From Nocardioides luteus (GTDB lineage Bacteria > Actinomycetota > Actinomycetes > Propionibacteriales > Nocardioidaceae), in assembly GCF_014648595.1 (NCBI RefSeq), contig NZ_BMRK01000020.1:1-60025 (forward strand): a DNA stretch of 60,025 bases, written 5' to 3'. Positions within the stretch are counted from its first letter, which is position 1, and every line of letters begins with the position of its first letter. Both the position numbers and the translations under genes were made by a program. Positions 28,592-36,374 of the stretch are shown here, one piece after another. The notes under the pieces are model-generated. The model did not search any database and was not told the origin of the DNA. It saw nothing but the letters and a program-made list of their open reading frames with translations.

Positions 28592-29409
28592 CCCTTCGAC
28601 AGGCTCAGGGCGGCGCCAGTGACTCGATCGTGGTGGACGGGGTCACCAAGAACTTCACGCTCCGCTACCACCGCAGCATCAAGGACATCACCGTCGCCAA
28701 GATGAAGGGGCGGGCGGTCTCCAACACCTTCAAGGCGCTCGACGACGTCACCTTCACGATCAAGCAGGGCGAGTCGGTGGGTCTGATGGGCCTCAACGGC
28801 TCGGGCAAGTCCACCCTGCTGAAGCTGATCAGCGGCGTGATGCGTCCCGACGAGGGCACCGTGAAGACCCGCGGCCAGATCGCCGGCCTGATCGCGACCG
28901 GTGCGGGCTTCCACCCGCAGCTGTCCGGACGGGAGAACATCTTCCTCAACGCCGCGATCTACGGGCTCTCGGCCGAGGAGACCGCCGCGATCTACGACGA
29001 CGTGGTGAGGTTCGCCGAGCTCGGCGACCACCTCAACTCCCCGGTCGGCAACTACTCCTCGGGGCAGTACTCCCGCCTCGGGTTCTCGGTCGCCGTCCAC
29101 ATCGACTCCGACATCTTCCTGGCCGACGAGGTGCTCGCCGTCGGTGACAAGCCCTTCAAGAAGAAGTGCATGGAGAAGATGGAGGAGATCCGCGACAGCG
29201 GCCGCACCGTGGTCTACGTCAGCCACGCCGCCGGCTCGGTGAAGCGGATGTGCGACCGGGTGATCTGCCTGGAGAAGGGCCGACTGGTCTTCGACGGCGA
29301 CGTCGACGAGGGCATCGAGTTCCTCCACTACGGTGAGGACGACGGCAAGGGGTCGGCCGCGCAGAAGAGGCTCGACGCGGCCGACAGCGCGCTCGGCGCC
29401 GAGGTCTGA
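28588..29409 (+). CDS. ABC polysaccharide exporter ATPase (Wzt type, no glycan-binding domain)
   Basis: A 273-residue ATPase: Walker A GLNGSGKST, the Wzt-type segment GLIATGAGFHPQLSGRENIFLNAAIYG, signature NYSSGQYSRLGFSVA, Walker B IFLADEVLAVGDKPFKKKC and switch YVSHAAGSVKRMC. It lacks the C-terminal carbohydrate-binding domain of O-antigen Wzt proteins, as in the mycobacterial exporter. Its first codons, ATGACCCTTCGACAGGCTC, lie in a family B repeat copy (28592-28610), so residues TLRQAQG are repeat-derived. ATG 28588 overlaps the permease TGA. Confidence 0.92.
   Translation: MTLRQAQGGASDSIVVDGVTKNFTLRYHRSIKDITVAKMKGRAVSNTFKALDDVTFTIKQGESVGLMGLNGSGKSTLLKLISGVMRPDEGTVKTRGQIAGLIATGAGFHPQLSGRENIFLNAAIYGLSAEETAAIYDDVVRFAELGDHLNSPVGNYSSGQYSRLGFSVAVHIDSDIFLADEVLAVGDKPFKKKCMEKMEEIRDSGRTVVYVSHAAGSVKRMCDRVICLEKGRLVFDGDVDEGIEFLHYGEDDGKGSAAQKRLDAADSALGAEV
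28592..28610 (+). repeat. Short dispersed repeat, family B, inside the wzt start
   Basis: CCCTTCGACAGGCTCAGGG differs by one base from the consensus-like copy at 29463. It shares TCGACA and GCTC with family A. Confidence 0.75.
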
Positions 29410-29462
29410 GCCCGTGGCACTGCGACGGAGTCGCAGGGCCGCAACGCGAAGAGATCGAGCGA

Positions 29463-29480
29463 GCCCTTCGACAAGCTCAG
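29463..29480 (+). repeat. Short dispersed repeat, family B
   Basis: CCCTTCGACAAGCTCAGG in the spacer after the exporter ATPase gene. It shares the core TCGACAAGCTC with family A. Confidence 0.75.
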
Positions 29481-29540
29481 GAGGGCCCGCAGCCGGGTGA
29501 GCCTGCGAACCCGCGAAGCGGGTCGAGATCTACACCTGCG

Positions 29541-29582
29541 GAGCCCGCGGGGAATTACAGATCTGTAGTTCTCCGCGGGCTC
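29541..29582. terminator. Strong hairpin ending the galactan/exporter operon
   Basis: Twenty-one-base arms GAGCCCGCGG..ACAGA and TCTGT..CCGCGGGCTC pair with two G-T wobbles and practically no loop. CTTCCC follows rather than a clean T-run. It separates the exporter genes from the amidase gene. Confidence 0.8.
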
Positions 29583-29647
29583 TTCCCAACCTGTGTTGCT
29601 GATGTGAAAGATGTTCCCTGGTGTTACGGAACCAGGGGGATCCAGAC

Positions 29648-31750
29648 ATGTCGCAGGCCGAACACGACGAGACGGGCGATGTCAGACGCGCCCGCACGCG
29701 CTACGTCGCGTCGACCCAGCAGCTGCTCGTGCTCGGCTTCGTGCTGGCCGCGCTGGTGCCGGCGAGCACCGTCGTCGACCTGAGGGTGGTCCGGCCGGGG
29801 GAGGCCCCGGTCTCCGGGAGCCAGGTGGCGGTGCCCTCGGCGGCCCAGGTGCCGACCGACGCCGTCGACGCCCGGCTCGAGGAGGTCTCGCTGACCGCGC
29901 CCGCCGGCCGGCTCACCGCGGAGGCGAAGCGGGCCGGATCCGCGAGCGACACGGTGACCGTCACCAGCCTGCCGCAGCCGGTGGACGGTTTCGGCACCGT
30001 CGGGCTCACCTGGGCGCCCGGAGCGGCCGTCGACGAGGATGCGGTCGAGGCCGACGTACGCACGCTGGTGGACGGCACGTGGAGCGACTGGCAGGCGCTG
30101 GACGTCCACCTCGACGACCACGCCCCCGACGACGGCTCGGCGGAGGCCGACGGATCACGCCCCGGCACGATGGAGGCCGTCGTCGGCGAGGTCGACGAGG
30201 TGCAGACGCGGCTGCGTCTCGATGGCGCTCAGGTGCCCGCCGACCTCAAGCTCGCGGTGATCACGCCCGGCGACCCGAAGGCGACGCGCAGCGAGTCGCC
30301 CGAGATCGACCCCGGCGCCGAGGACGCGCCTGAGGTGCCTGCGCCCGCCCCGGGCACCAGCGGGGCGGGCGCTGGAGAGGCGGCGACGCTGTCGGCTGCT
30401 GCGTACACGCCCAAGCCGACCATCTACAGCCGTCGGCAGTGGGGCGCCGACGAGGGGGTCCGGGAGTCGGGGCCGCCCGACTACCACGTGGTCCGGGGCG
30501 GGTTCGTCCACCACACCGTCAACACCAACTCCTACACCAAGGCGCAGGTGCCGGGGATCATCCGGAGCATCTACACCTACCACGTCAAGAGCCGCGGCTG
30601 GCGCGACCTCGGCTACAACTTCCTGATCGACAAGTTCGGCCGCATCTGGGAGGGCCGCTACGGCGGCGTCACCCGTCCCGTCGTCGGCGCCCACACCTCG
30701 GGCTACAACAGCTACGGCTTCGGCGCCTCGGCGATCGGCAACTTCGACAAGGCCTCGCCCCCGGCGGCCCTGGTCAACGCCTTCGGCACCCTCTTCGCGT
30801 GGAAGCTGTCGCTGCACGGGGTGCGCGGCAACAAGGGCTCCACCAAGATCGGTGACCGCACCTTCTCGCACGCGATCATGGGTCACCGCGACACCAAGTC
30901 CACCGCCTGCCCCGGTCGCTACCTCTACGCCAAGATGAGCACGATCCGCTCCCAGGCGGGCTCCAAGCAGGCCGGCTGGTCCGGTCGTGAGCTGCAGTCG
31001 CAGATCAGCGGCCGGGGTTATCCCGACCTGGTCGCGCGCCGGGCCTCCGACGGACGGATCTTCGTGCTCCGCACCGACGGCACCTCCAAGTTCGGCACCC
31101 CGCGGGCGACCAACCTGATCGGCGGCAGCTCGGCCACCCTGATGAACGCCGGTGACTGGGACCGCGACGGCGACGGCGACATCCTGATCCGCCACCGCGA
31201 CGGCACCATCCGGGTCAACCGGGGCAACGGCACGGAGACGTTCGCGAGCGGTGTGATCATCGGCCGCAACTTCCAGTCGGTCTCCGTCATCGACGTGGTC
31301 GGCGACATCACCGGCGACGGCTGGCCCGACCTTGTCGGCAAGCATCCCAACGGCGAGATCCGAGTCTGGCCGGGGAAGGGCACCAAGGCGCTGGGAGCCT
31401 CCTATCGGTTCCGCAGCGGGGTGGGCGGGGCGAACCAGGTGATCGGCGCCGGCCGGTTCTACAACGACGACGGCTCGCCCGAGGTGATCTTCAAACGCTC
31501 CGACCAGCTGCTCATCTTCCGCACCAACGGCCCCGGCGGGCTGACCACCTTCTCCGACCCCGGCATCGACACCAGCGCCTTCGACTTCATCCTCGCCACC
31601 AAGGACCTGCGCGGTGCCTCCACCGGCGGCGACCTGCTGCTGCGCCGTAAGTCCGACGGTATGTGGTTCGCCTACGAGCACAACCAGGGCGGTGGCTGGG
31701 ACCGCAAGGTCAAGATGGGCGTCGTGAGGGGTTACGACCAGATCGGCTAG
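29648..31750 (+). CDS. Secreted PGRP-type N-acetylmuramoyl-L-alanine amidase with FG-GAP repeats
   Basis: A 700-residue exported protein. A hydrophobic segment at about 25-43 serves as signal or anchor. After a linker (45-255) comes a peptidoglycan recognition/amidase_2 domain at about 256-425: TIYSRRQWGADE, zinc ligand in FVHHTVN (His288/289), YNFLIDKFGRIWEGRYGG, and HRDTKSTACPGRYLY with His413 and Cys421. The C-terminal 250 residues are VCBS/FG-GAP-like propeller repeats (GYPDLVARRASDGRIFVLR, NAGDWDRDGDGDILIR, DITGDGWPDLVGK), probably for wall or glycan binding. ATG 29648 has GGGGGA 7 nt upstream. It stands alone between hairpins. Confidence 0.93.
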   Translation: MSQAEHDETGDVRRARTRYVASTQQLLVLGFVLAALVPASTVVDLRVVRPGEAPVSGSQVAVPSAAQVPTDAVDARLEEVSLTAPAGRLTAEAKRAGSASDTVTVTSLPQPVDGFGTVGLTWAPGAAVDEDAVEADVRTLVDGTWSDWQALDVHLDDHAPDDGSAEADGSRPGTMEAVVGEVDEVQTRLRLDGAQVPADLKLAVITPGDPKATRSESPEIDPGAEDAPEVPAPAPGTSGAGAGEAATLSAAAYTPKPTIYSRRQWGADEGVRESGPPDYHVVRGGFVHHTVNTNSYTKAQVPGIIRSIYTYHVKSRGWRDLGYNFLIDKFGRIWEGRYGGVTRPVVGAHTSGYNSYGFGASAIGNFDKASPPAALVNAFGTLFAWKLSLHGVRGNKGSTKIGDRTFSHAIMGHRDTKSTACPGRYLYAKMSTIRSQAGSKQAGWSGRELQSQISGRGYPDLVARRASDGRIFVLRTDGTSKFGTPRATNLIGGSSATLMNAGDWDRDGDGDILIRHRDGTIRVNRGNGTETFASGVIIGRNFQSVSVIDVVGDITGDGWPDLVGKHPNGEIRVWPGKGTKALGASYRFRSGVGGANQVIGAGRFYNDDGSPEVIFKRSDQLLIFRTNGPGGLTTFSDPGIDTSAFDFILATKDLRGASTGGDLLLRRKSDGMWFAYEHNQGGGWDRKVKMGVVRGYDQIG

Positions 31751-31753
31751 CTC

Positions 31754-32761
31754 CTACGCCACCTCAGCCGTGGCCGCGGCCAGGAGCGCCTGCTCCTCCT
31801 CGTCGCTGAGCCCTGCGCCGTGGGGTCCGGGCTCCGGCCTCGCCTCCTCCCAGGCGAGCACGTCGCGCAGCGTCTCCGCCAGCGGACGCGGGGCGAGGCC
31901 GTTGGCAGCGATCCGGGCGCCCTGATGGGCGGCGAACCCCCGCCAGTCGGGGTCGGCGATCCAGCCGGGGAGCGACTTCGGCCCCATCCACTCGGCCACA
32001 CCCTGCTCGAGCAGCCAGGCGTCGGTCACCGGCACCGTGGGCCCCTCGTGCCCGGCGACCTCTCGCGCCACCTTCAGGTAGTCGGGAAGGCTCATCCGGT
32101 TGGCGACCGCGTCGTAGACCCCGGTCGCGTGCTCGCCGGCCGCGGCTCCGACGATCCAGGCAGCCAGGTCGCGTACGTCGATCAGCGAGGTCTGGATCTC
32201 CGAGGCGGGCACGAGCACCGAGCCTGAGTCGTCGGCCGGGTGCGCGAAGCGCCAGGGCCAGTAGCCCGAGCGGCCGCTCTCGTCGCCGGGACCGCCGATC
32301 AGGCCGGCGCGGGCGATGACCGCGCGGTCTCCGAGGACGTCGAGCACAGCCTGCTCGCAGGCCACCTTCGCGGGCCCGTAGTCGTCGGACGACTCCATCG
32401 CGTCGGCCTCGAGCGGGTCCAGGGTCGGTGCGGTCTCGTCGTCGTCGAGACGAGCGTGCGAGCGGTAGACGTTGCCGGTCGAGACCAGCACCCACCGGTC
32501 GGTGGTGCCGGCCAGGGCCTCGGTCGCGTCCCTGGCGTGGCCGGGCTGCCGGGTCAGGTCGATCACACCGTCCCACCGCTGCTCCGCCACCTGGTCGTAG
32601 GCACCGGGCTTGTCGCGGTCGGCCCGGACGAAGCCGGCGCCGTCGGGGACTGCCCCCGACGCGCTCCGGGCCAGGCAGGTCACCTCGTGGCCGAGCTCCA
32701 GTGCGGTCGCCGTGATCGTGCGGCCCAGCCAGGCCGTCCCTCCGAGAACGAGTATCTGCAT
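31754..32761 (-). CDS. NAD-dependent epimerase/dehydratase family protein (extended SDR)
   Basis: A 335-residue Rossmann protein: MQILVLGGTAWLGRTITATALELGHEVTCLAR, STGNVYRSHAR, the SDR Tyr-Lys region DDYGPAKVACEQAV, and RAGLIGGPGDESGRSGYWP. The substrate is unknown; it is not a clear match to a known sugar-nucleotide enzyme. ATG 32761 gives the usual glycine-loop spacing; GTG 32767 is two codons upstream. It converges on the amidase gene with only 3 bp between the stop codons. Confidence 0.85.
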   Translation of the reverse strand: MQILVLGGTAWLGRTITATALELGHEVTCLARSASGAVPDGAGFVRADRDKPGAYDQVAEQRWDGVIDLTRQPGHARDATEALAGTTDRWVLVSTGNVYRSHARLDDDETAPTLDPLEADAMESSDDYGPAKVACEQAVLDVLGDRAVIARAGLIGGPGDESGRSGYWPWRFAHPADDSGSVLVPASEIQTSLIDVRDLAAWIVGAAAGEHATGVYDAVANRMSLPDYLKVAREVAGHEGPTVPVTDAWLLEQGVAEWMGPKSLPGWIADPDWRGFAAHQGARIAANGLAPRPLAETLRDVLAWEEARPEPGPHGAGLSDEEEQALLAAATAEVA

Positions 32762-32834
32762 GGGCACAGTCCATGCTGGATGGCGCGTCCGCGCAACCCT
32801 GTTGTTCTACCTGTCCGACCAGTCCGTCGGGCCG

Positions 32835-33005
32835 TCATGCCGCGAAGGTGCGCCGGTAGACCGTGGGCGTCAGACCGGTGTGTTGGGCGAGGCGCTCTCG
32901 GAGGTTGGCGGCGGTGCCGAGACCGGACCGGTGCGCGACCTGGTCGACGGACAGGTCCGTTCGCTCGAGGAGCCGGCGGGCGTGCTCGACCCGCACCGCG
33001 GTGGG
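32835..33005 (-). pseudogene. Remnant of an AraC/GlxA-type regulator (C-terminal HTH only)
   Basis: About 56 codons translate to EHARRLLERTDLSVDQVAHRSGLGTAANLRERLAQHTGLTPTVYRRTF, the second helix-turn-helix of an AraC-family protein, ending at a normal stop. The first HTH and the DJ-1-like sensor domain are absent. The frame continues upstream as unrelated, lower-GC sequence without homology. It is best read as the 3' stub of a deleted gene. Confidence 0.7.
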
Positions 33006-33250
33006 TGCAGACGACTCGCTGCGTCCAAACCTGAGCGTCGGCGCGCGAATCCGGCGATTTCGGTCGACATTGCACTGGAATGCGTCGGTTTGGTTTTGTT
33101 GATTTGCTGAATTGATGGACAGCGCGCGCTGAATGTGATTAATCTGCTTATCAGCGAGTTTGCAACAGGGGGAGAATGCAACGCGCTTTCTCTGCCGGTG
33201 GCCGTCTCGCATTTCTAGGGATTCTCGGGCACTAGGAAAGGAGATTCAGA

Positions 33251-33316
33251 ATGATCGAGCCAGGCATTCTCGAACAGCTCGTCCAGGCGTTGATCGACCT
33301 GCTCAACAGCCTGTAG
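33251..33316 (+). CDS. Candidate 21-residue anionic amphipathic peptide
   Basis: The peptide runs MIEPGILEQ...LIDLLNSL. AAAGGAG lies at 33237-33243, 7 nt before the ATG, one of the best ribosome sites in the window. Of the 20 codons after ATG, 17 end in G or C while only 5 have G or C in position 2, which is the coding signature of this genome. Hydrophobic residues at 2, 6, 7, 10, 11, 14, 15, 17, 18 and 21 would line one face of a helix; net charge is about -3. There is no signal sequence or cysteine. I do not recognise a family. A signalling, membrane-active or toxin-like peptide are all possible; so is a regulatory leader. Confidence 0.45.
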   Translation: MIEPGILEQLVQALIDLLNSL

Positions 33317-33434
33317 GCCGCCGATCACCCCTCGTGGCACCGCGGGCCGCGCCTGCGGCCATGCCGCGGCCTCGGACGGCACAGTCCGCTCGTGGTCGTG
33401 AGCCTGCCGCACCTGTGGTGTCCGGGGAACCGCC

Positions 33435-33486
33435 TCGACGTCAGTCCCGAATGATGAATTCGGGGCTGACGTCGATTTCATTTTTC
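33435..33486 (+). terminator. Intrinsic terminator downstream of the small peptide
   Basis: TCGACGTCAGTCCCGAAT (33435-33452) and ATTCGGGGCTGACGTCGA (33458-33475) form an 18-bp stem with one G-T pair and a 5-nt loop, followed by TTTCATTTTTC. It fits plus-strand termination. The minus-strand TIGR03089 gene also ends close by (33560). Confidence 0.85.
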
Positions 33487-33559
33487 GGTGAATCCGGAGG
33501 ATGCCGAAGATATCCGTGCGCCGAATTCGCCGCGCTCGCACCATGACGACTTCGGCACG

Positions 33560-34270
33560 TCAGGGCTGCTGATTCGGAAACTGTGTTGCACGCTCGCTGG
33601 AGGAAAGAGCAGCGAGGCGCTCCTCGCTCGCGTTCGTGACCAGGACCAGCGAACCGCCACCGGCGAGCAGAGCGGCCAGCAGGGTGGCGCCGTCCGGAGA
33701 GGCCGACGGAGCCGTGGAGAGCAGCCGCTCGGCCCGGCCCCCGCCGCCGAGGAGGTCTCCGTGGCTGGTCTCGTTCCCGGCCCACGAGGTCGCCACGTCG
33801 TCGTCGGTCGGCGGGTCCCACGGGGTGAAGGCGTCGGGCTGCCCCCAGACCTCGATGCCGACGTCGTGCACGCCCTGGGGGAGCGGGTCGGCGAAGCGTA
33901 CGCCGAAGGGGAGGAGCGAGCAGGCCAGCGTCGGCCGCTTGCCGGCGCCCTCCGCCCAGGCCGAGAGGGTGTCGGGGCCGCAGACGACCGCGTCGGGGCT
34001 GTCGGTGTCGGTCACGACGAGACCGGTGTTCCAGGCGGCGCCGAGGAACACCGGAGCCAGCCAGTGGGTCGGCAGGTCGATGCGGATGCTGTCCCCGCGC
34101 TCGAGCCCGTGCTCGTCGACGAGCAGCCCGGAGGCCTTGGCCACCCAGTTCGCGTACGTCGTGGTCGAGAGCTCCTGCCGCTCCCCGCTCGCCTCGTCGT
34201 AGAAGGTCACGAACGGCCCGCCCGGGTCGGTCCGCAGGGCTCGGGCGAGGGTCTCGGGAAAGCTGGTCAC
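33560..34270 (-). CDS. TIGR03089 family protein
   Basis: A 236-residue actinobacterial protein that looks like the N-terminal subdomain of an AMP-dependent ligase (PFVTFYDEASGERQELSTTTYANWVAKASGLL, then TDTDSPDAVVCGP), but too short to hold a full adenylation site. Function is unknown. In Mycobacterium the orthologue lies near mannose-activation and LCP genes, as here. GTG 34270 has TAGAGT 6 nt upstream. The last residues after about 225 (ERATQFPNQQP) look frayed. Confidence 0.85.
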   Translation of the reverse strand: MTSFPETLARALRTDPGGPFVTFYDEASGERQELSTTTYANWVAKASGLLVDEHGLERGDSIRIDLPTHWLAPVFLGAAWNTGLVVTDTDSPDAVVCGPDTLSAWAEGAGKRPTLACSLLPFGVRFADPLPQGVHDVGIEVWGQPDAFTPWDPPTDDDVATSWAGNETSHGDLLGGGGRAERLLSTAPSASPDGATLLAALLAGGGSLVLVTNASEERLAALSSSERATQFPNQQP

Positions 34271-34276
34271 GCAGAA

Positions 34277-34286
34277 ACTCTAAGGT
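34277..34286. promoter_or_regulatory. Overlapping divergent -10 elements for TIGR03089 and manC
   Basis: On the plus strand TAAGGT (34281-34286) lies 7 nt before ATG 34294. On the minus strand TAGAGT (34282 to 34277) lies 6 nt before GTG 34270. The two hexamers share 2 bp, so RNA polymerase should not open both at once. Confidence 0.55.
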
Positions 34287-34293
34287 GTGCGGC

Positions 34294-35370
34294 ATGACAT
34301 TCTGGGCGGTGATCCCCGCTGGCGGTGCCGGCACCCGGCTGTGGCCGCTCTCGCGGTCCTCGGAGCCGAAGTTCCTGCGCGACCTCACCGGCCACGGACG
34401 TACGCTCCTGCAGGAGACCTACGACCGTCTTCAGCCCGTCTCCGACGGCATCATGGTGGTGACCGGGTCCGTTCACGAGCGGGCGGTGTGCGACCAGCTG
34501 CCCGAGCTGCCGCACGAGGCGATCCTGGCCGAGCCGAGCGGCCGCGACTCGATGGCTGCGATCGGCCTGGCCGCGGCCTTCCTCGAACGACGCGACCCGG
34601 ACGCGGTGATGGGCTCCTTCGCCGCCGACCACGTCATCCGCCACGTCGACACCTTCCACCGCACCGTACGCAGCGCCGCGGCCGTCGCCGCCGACGGCTG
34701 GTTGGTGACGATCGGGATCTCCCCGACCTTCGCCTCGACCGCCTTCGGCTACATCGCCGAGGGTGAGCGGCTGGCCGGTCACGAGGGTGCCTACCTGGTC
34801 GACGAGTTCGTCGAGAAGCCGTCGGCCGAGGTGGCCGCCGGCTACCTCGAGACCGGCCGCTACCGCTGGAACGCCGGGATGTTCGTCGTCCGGCCCACCG
34901 TCCTTCTCGACCTGCTCGCCGAGTCGGACCCCGGCTTCGCCGAGCGGCTGCGGGCGATCGCGGCCGAGCCGGCGCGGCTGGAGGAGCTGTGGGAGACGCT
35001 GCCGAAGATCGCCCTCGACCACGCGGTCGCCGAGCCGGCCGCGGCCGCGGGCAAGGTCGCCACCGTGCCCGCCGACCTCGGCTGGGACGACATCGGTGAC
35101 TTCGGCTCGCTCGCGACCCTGCTGCAGGCCGCGGCCACCGCCTCGCCCGAGGGCCCGACGATCCTCGGCGAGGAGTCCCTCGTCCACGCCCTCGACTCCA
35201 CCGGCCTGGTCGTACCCCACTCCGGCCGCACCATCGCCCTCATCGGCCTCGAGGACATCGTCGTCGTCGACACCGAAGACGCCGTCCTGGTCACCACCCG
35301 CGCGCAGGCCCAGCAGGTCAAGAAGATCGTCGCCGCGCTCAAGGACTCCGACCGCGACCACCTCACCTGA
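34294..35370 (+). CDS. manC: Mannose-1-phosphate guanylyltransferase
   Basis: Makes GDP-mannose from mannose-1-phosphate and GTP for mannosylated glycolipids and glycans. The 358-residue protein has the nucleotidyltransferase loop FWAVIPAGGAGTRLWPLSRSSEPKF, EPSGRDSMAAIGLAAAF, FAADHVI, FVEKPS and WNAGMFV. It is the short, isomerase-free form. ATG 34294 is preferred to GTG 34285, which overlaps the -10. The phosphomannomutase acting one step earlier is encoded at 44813. Confidence 0.93.
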   Translation: MTFWAVIPAGGAGTRLWPLSRSSEPKFLRDLTGHGRTLLQETYDRLQPVSDGIMVVTGSVHERAVCDQLPELPHEAILAEPSGRDSMAAIGLAAAFLERRDPDAVMGSFAADHVIRHVDTFHRTVRSAAAVAADGWLVTIGISPTFASTAFGYIAEGERLAGHEGAYLVDEFVEKPSAEVAAGYLETGRYRWNAGMFVVRPTVLLDLLAESDPGFAERLRAIAAEPARLEELWETLPKIALDHAVAEPAAAAGKVATVPADLGWDDIGDFGSLATLLQAAATASPEGPTILGEESLVHALDSTGLVVPHSGRTIALIGLEDIVVVDTEDAVLVTTRAQAQQVKKIVAALKDSDRDHLT

Positions 35371-35395
35371 GGGGCGGTTCGGGTCGGTCCGATCC

Positions 35396-35460
35396 GGATA
35401 CTCCAGGGACTTCTGGTCGGTTTACTGGCGAGTAACCGGCCAGAACTCCCTGGAGTATCC
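35396..35460. repeat. 65-bp imperfect palindrome downstream of manC
   Basis: GGATACTCCAGGGA pairs perfectly with TCCCTGGAGTATCC at the ends, and pairing continues inward with two mismatches to CGGTT/AACCG around a short loop. No T-run follows. It may stop transcription or be a dispersed element. Confidence 0.7.
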
Positions 35461-35500
35461 CGAAACGCCCGACCCGCGACCACCAACCTCGAGACGAGAA

Positions 35501-35528
35501 CGGCCGCCTCCCCGAAGGGAGGCGGCCG
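35501..35528. terminator. Hairpin between convergent manC and DUF3105 genes
   Basis: CGGCCGCCTCCC-cgaa-GGGAGGCGGCCG is a perfect 12-bp stem with a 4-nt loop, placed 22 bp from the DUF3105 stop. It probably serves both directions. Confidence 0.75.
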
Positions 35529-35550
35529 TCGTCAGAGGCTCAGGGGACGA

Positions 35551-36333
35551 TCACATGGCCTGAGGCTCGGGGGTGTCCGTGTAGGGGTACTTCTGCATGA
35601 AGTCCTTGATCGCCTCGCCGGAGACGCCCTCGCAGTACTGGAAGACACCCTTCTGGGTGGAGGCCTCGCTCGGGTTGGCCGGGTCGGCGTACCAGTGGGT
35701 CAGCGCGATGTGGGTGCCCGAGGGAAACTCGGTCTTCTTGTCGCCGGCGACCGCGGTCTCCTTGGCGTCGGCGGCGGTCCACGGCGCGGCGATGAACTTG
35801 TAGCGGAAGTTCGCGGTGCCGGCGAACTTCTCACCGATCACGCGGAGCAGGTTCAGCTCGTCCTCGGAGACGGTCTCGTCGTACCAGACGATCGTGTAGC
35901 CGTGCTCGAGGTTGTGCACGAGCGCCTCGAGGTCGGGGCGGTCGCCGGCGCTGTAGAACTTGCGCGACATGTCGGCCGGCGCGACGTTGGCCTCGTTCCA
36001 GTGCGGACCGAAGGCCGGGGGAGCAGTGGTGTAGGTCTGCTCGGTGCCGGTGGCGATGTGGTTCTGGTTGCCGTCGGCCTTGGTCTCGATCACCTTCTGG
36101 CAACCGGCGGCCTTGGTGCTCTTGCCGATGTCCTGCAGTGCGACGTCGTCGTACTTGCTGGTCTTGAAGAAGTCCGTGATCGGACCCCACGCGGCGGCAC
36201 CCACGATGACGAGGGCGATGATGACGCAGACACCGACGATCGCCGCACCTCGGGCACGCTCTGCGCGGCCCTGCTTCTTGCGGATGTCGTTGATGACCGC
36301 ACGGCGGTCTTTGCTGAGCGACTTGTTGGCCAC
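35551..36333 (-). CDS. DUF3105 membrane-anchored protein
   Basis: A 260-residue protein with a basic cytoplasmic start, one membrane helix (about 30-50, AIVGVCVIIALVIVGAAAWG) and an extracytoplasmic DUF3105 domain: HIATGTEQTYTTAPPAFGPHWNE, LVHNLEHGYTIVWYDE and GTHIALTHWYAD. The conserved His residues (HWNE, HNLEHGY) suggest metal or cofactor binding, not demonstrated. In other actinobacteria DUF3105 genes often neighbour DUF305 or copper-related genes; neither is seen here. The start is a GTG with only a distant GAGG. Confidence 0.88.
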   Translation of the reverse strand: MANKSLSKDRRAVINDIRKKQGRAERARGAAIVGVCVIIALVIVGAAAWGPITDFFKTSKYDDVALQDIGKSTKAAGCQKVIETKADGNQNHIATGTEQTYTTAPPAFGPHWNEANVAPADMSRKFYSAGDRPDLEALVHNLEHGYTIVWYDETVSEDELNLLRVIGEKFAGTANFRYKFIAAPWTAADAKETAVAGDKKTEFPSGTHIALTHWYADPANPSEASTQKGVFQYCEGVSGEAIKDFMQKYPYTDTPEPQAM

Positions 36334-36374
36334 TGTTCGGCGTACCTCGGGTCTTTTGTCGGGACGCGCAGATT

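Larger units (their letters stand above)
33006..33559. other. Lower-GC intergenic segment with one candidate peptide unit
   Basis: Between the AraC stub and TIGR03089 lies about 550 bp that is AT-richer than its surroundings at 33050-33180. It contains a well-formed small ORF with a strong ribosome site (33251-33316) and a textbook intrinsic terminator (33435-33486). Nothing else here looks coding. A possible promoter is TTGATG (33112-33117) with ATTAAT at 33138-33143, though the spacing (20 nt) is long. Confidence 0.5.

Noticed and set aside
33176-33235. A 19-codon ORF just before the peptide candidate
   Set aside because: Its GGGGGAG site is almost touching the ATG, and only about half of its third positions are G/C, so it lacks the coding signature.
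34281-34293. TAAGG as a ribosome site for manC
   Set aside because: It is a weak match and coincides with a hexamer at the same spacing as many other leaderless -10 elements in the window.
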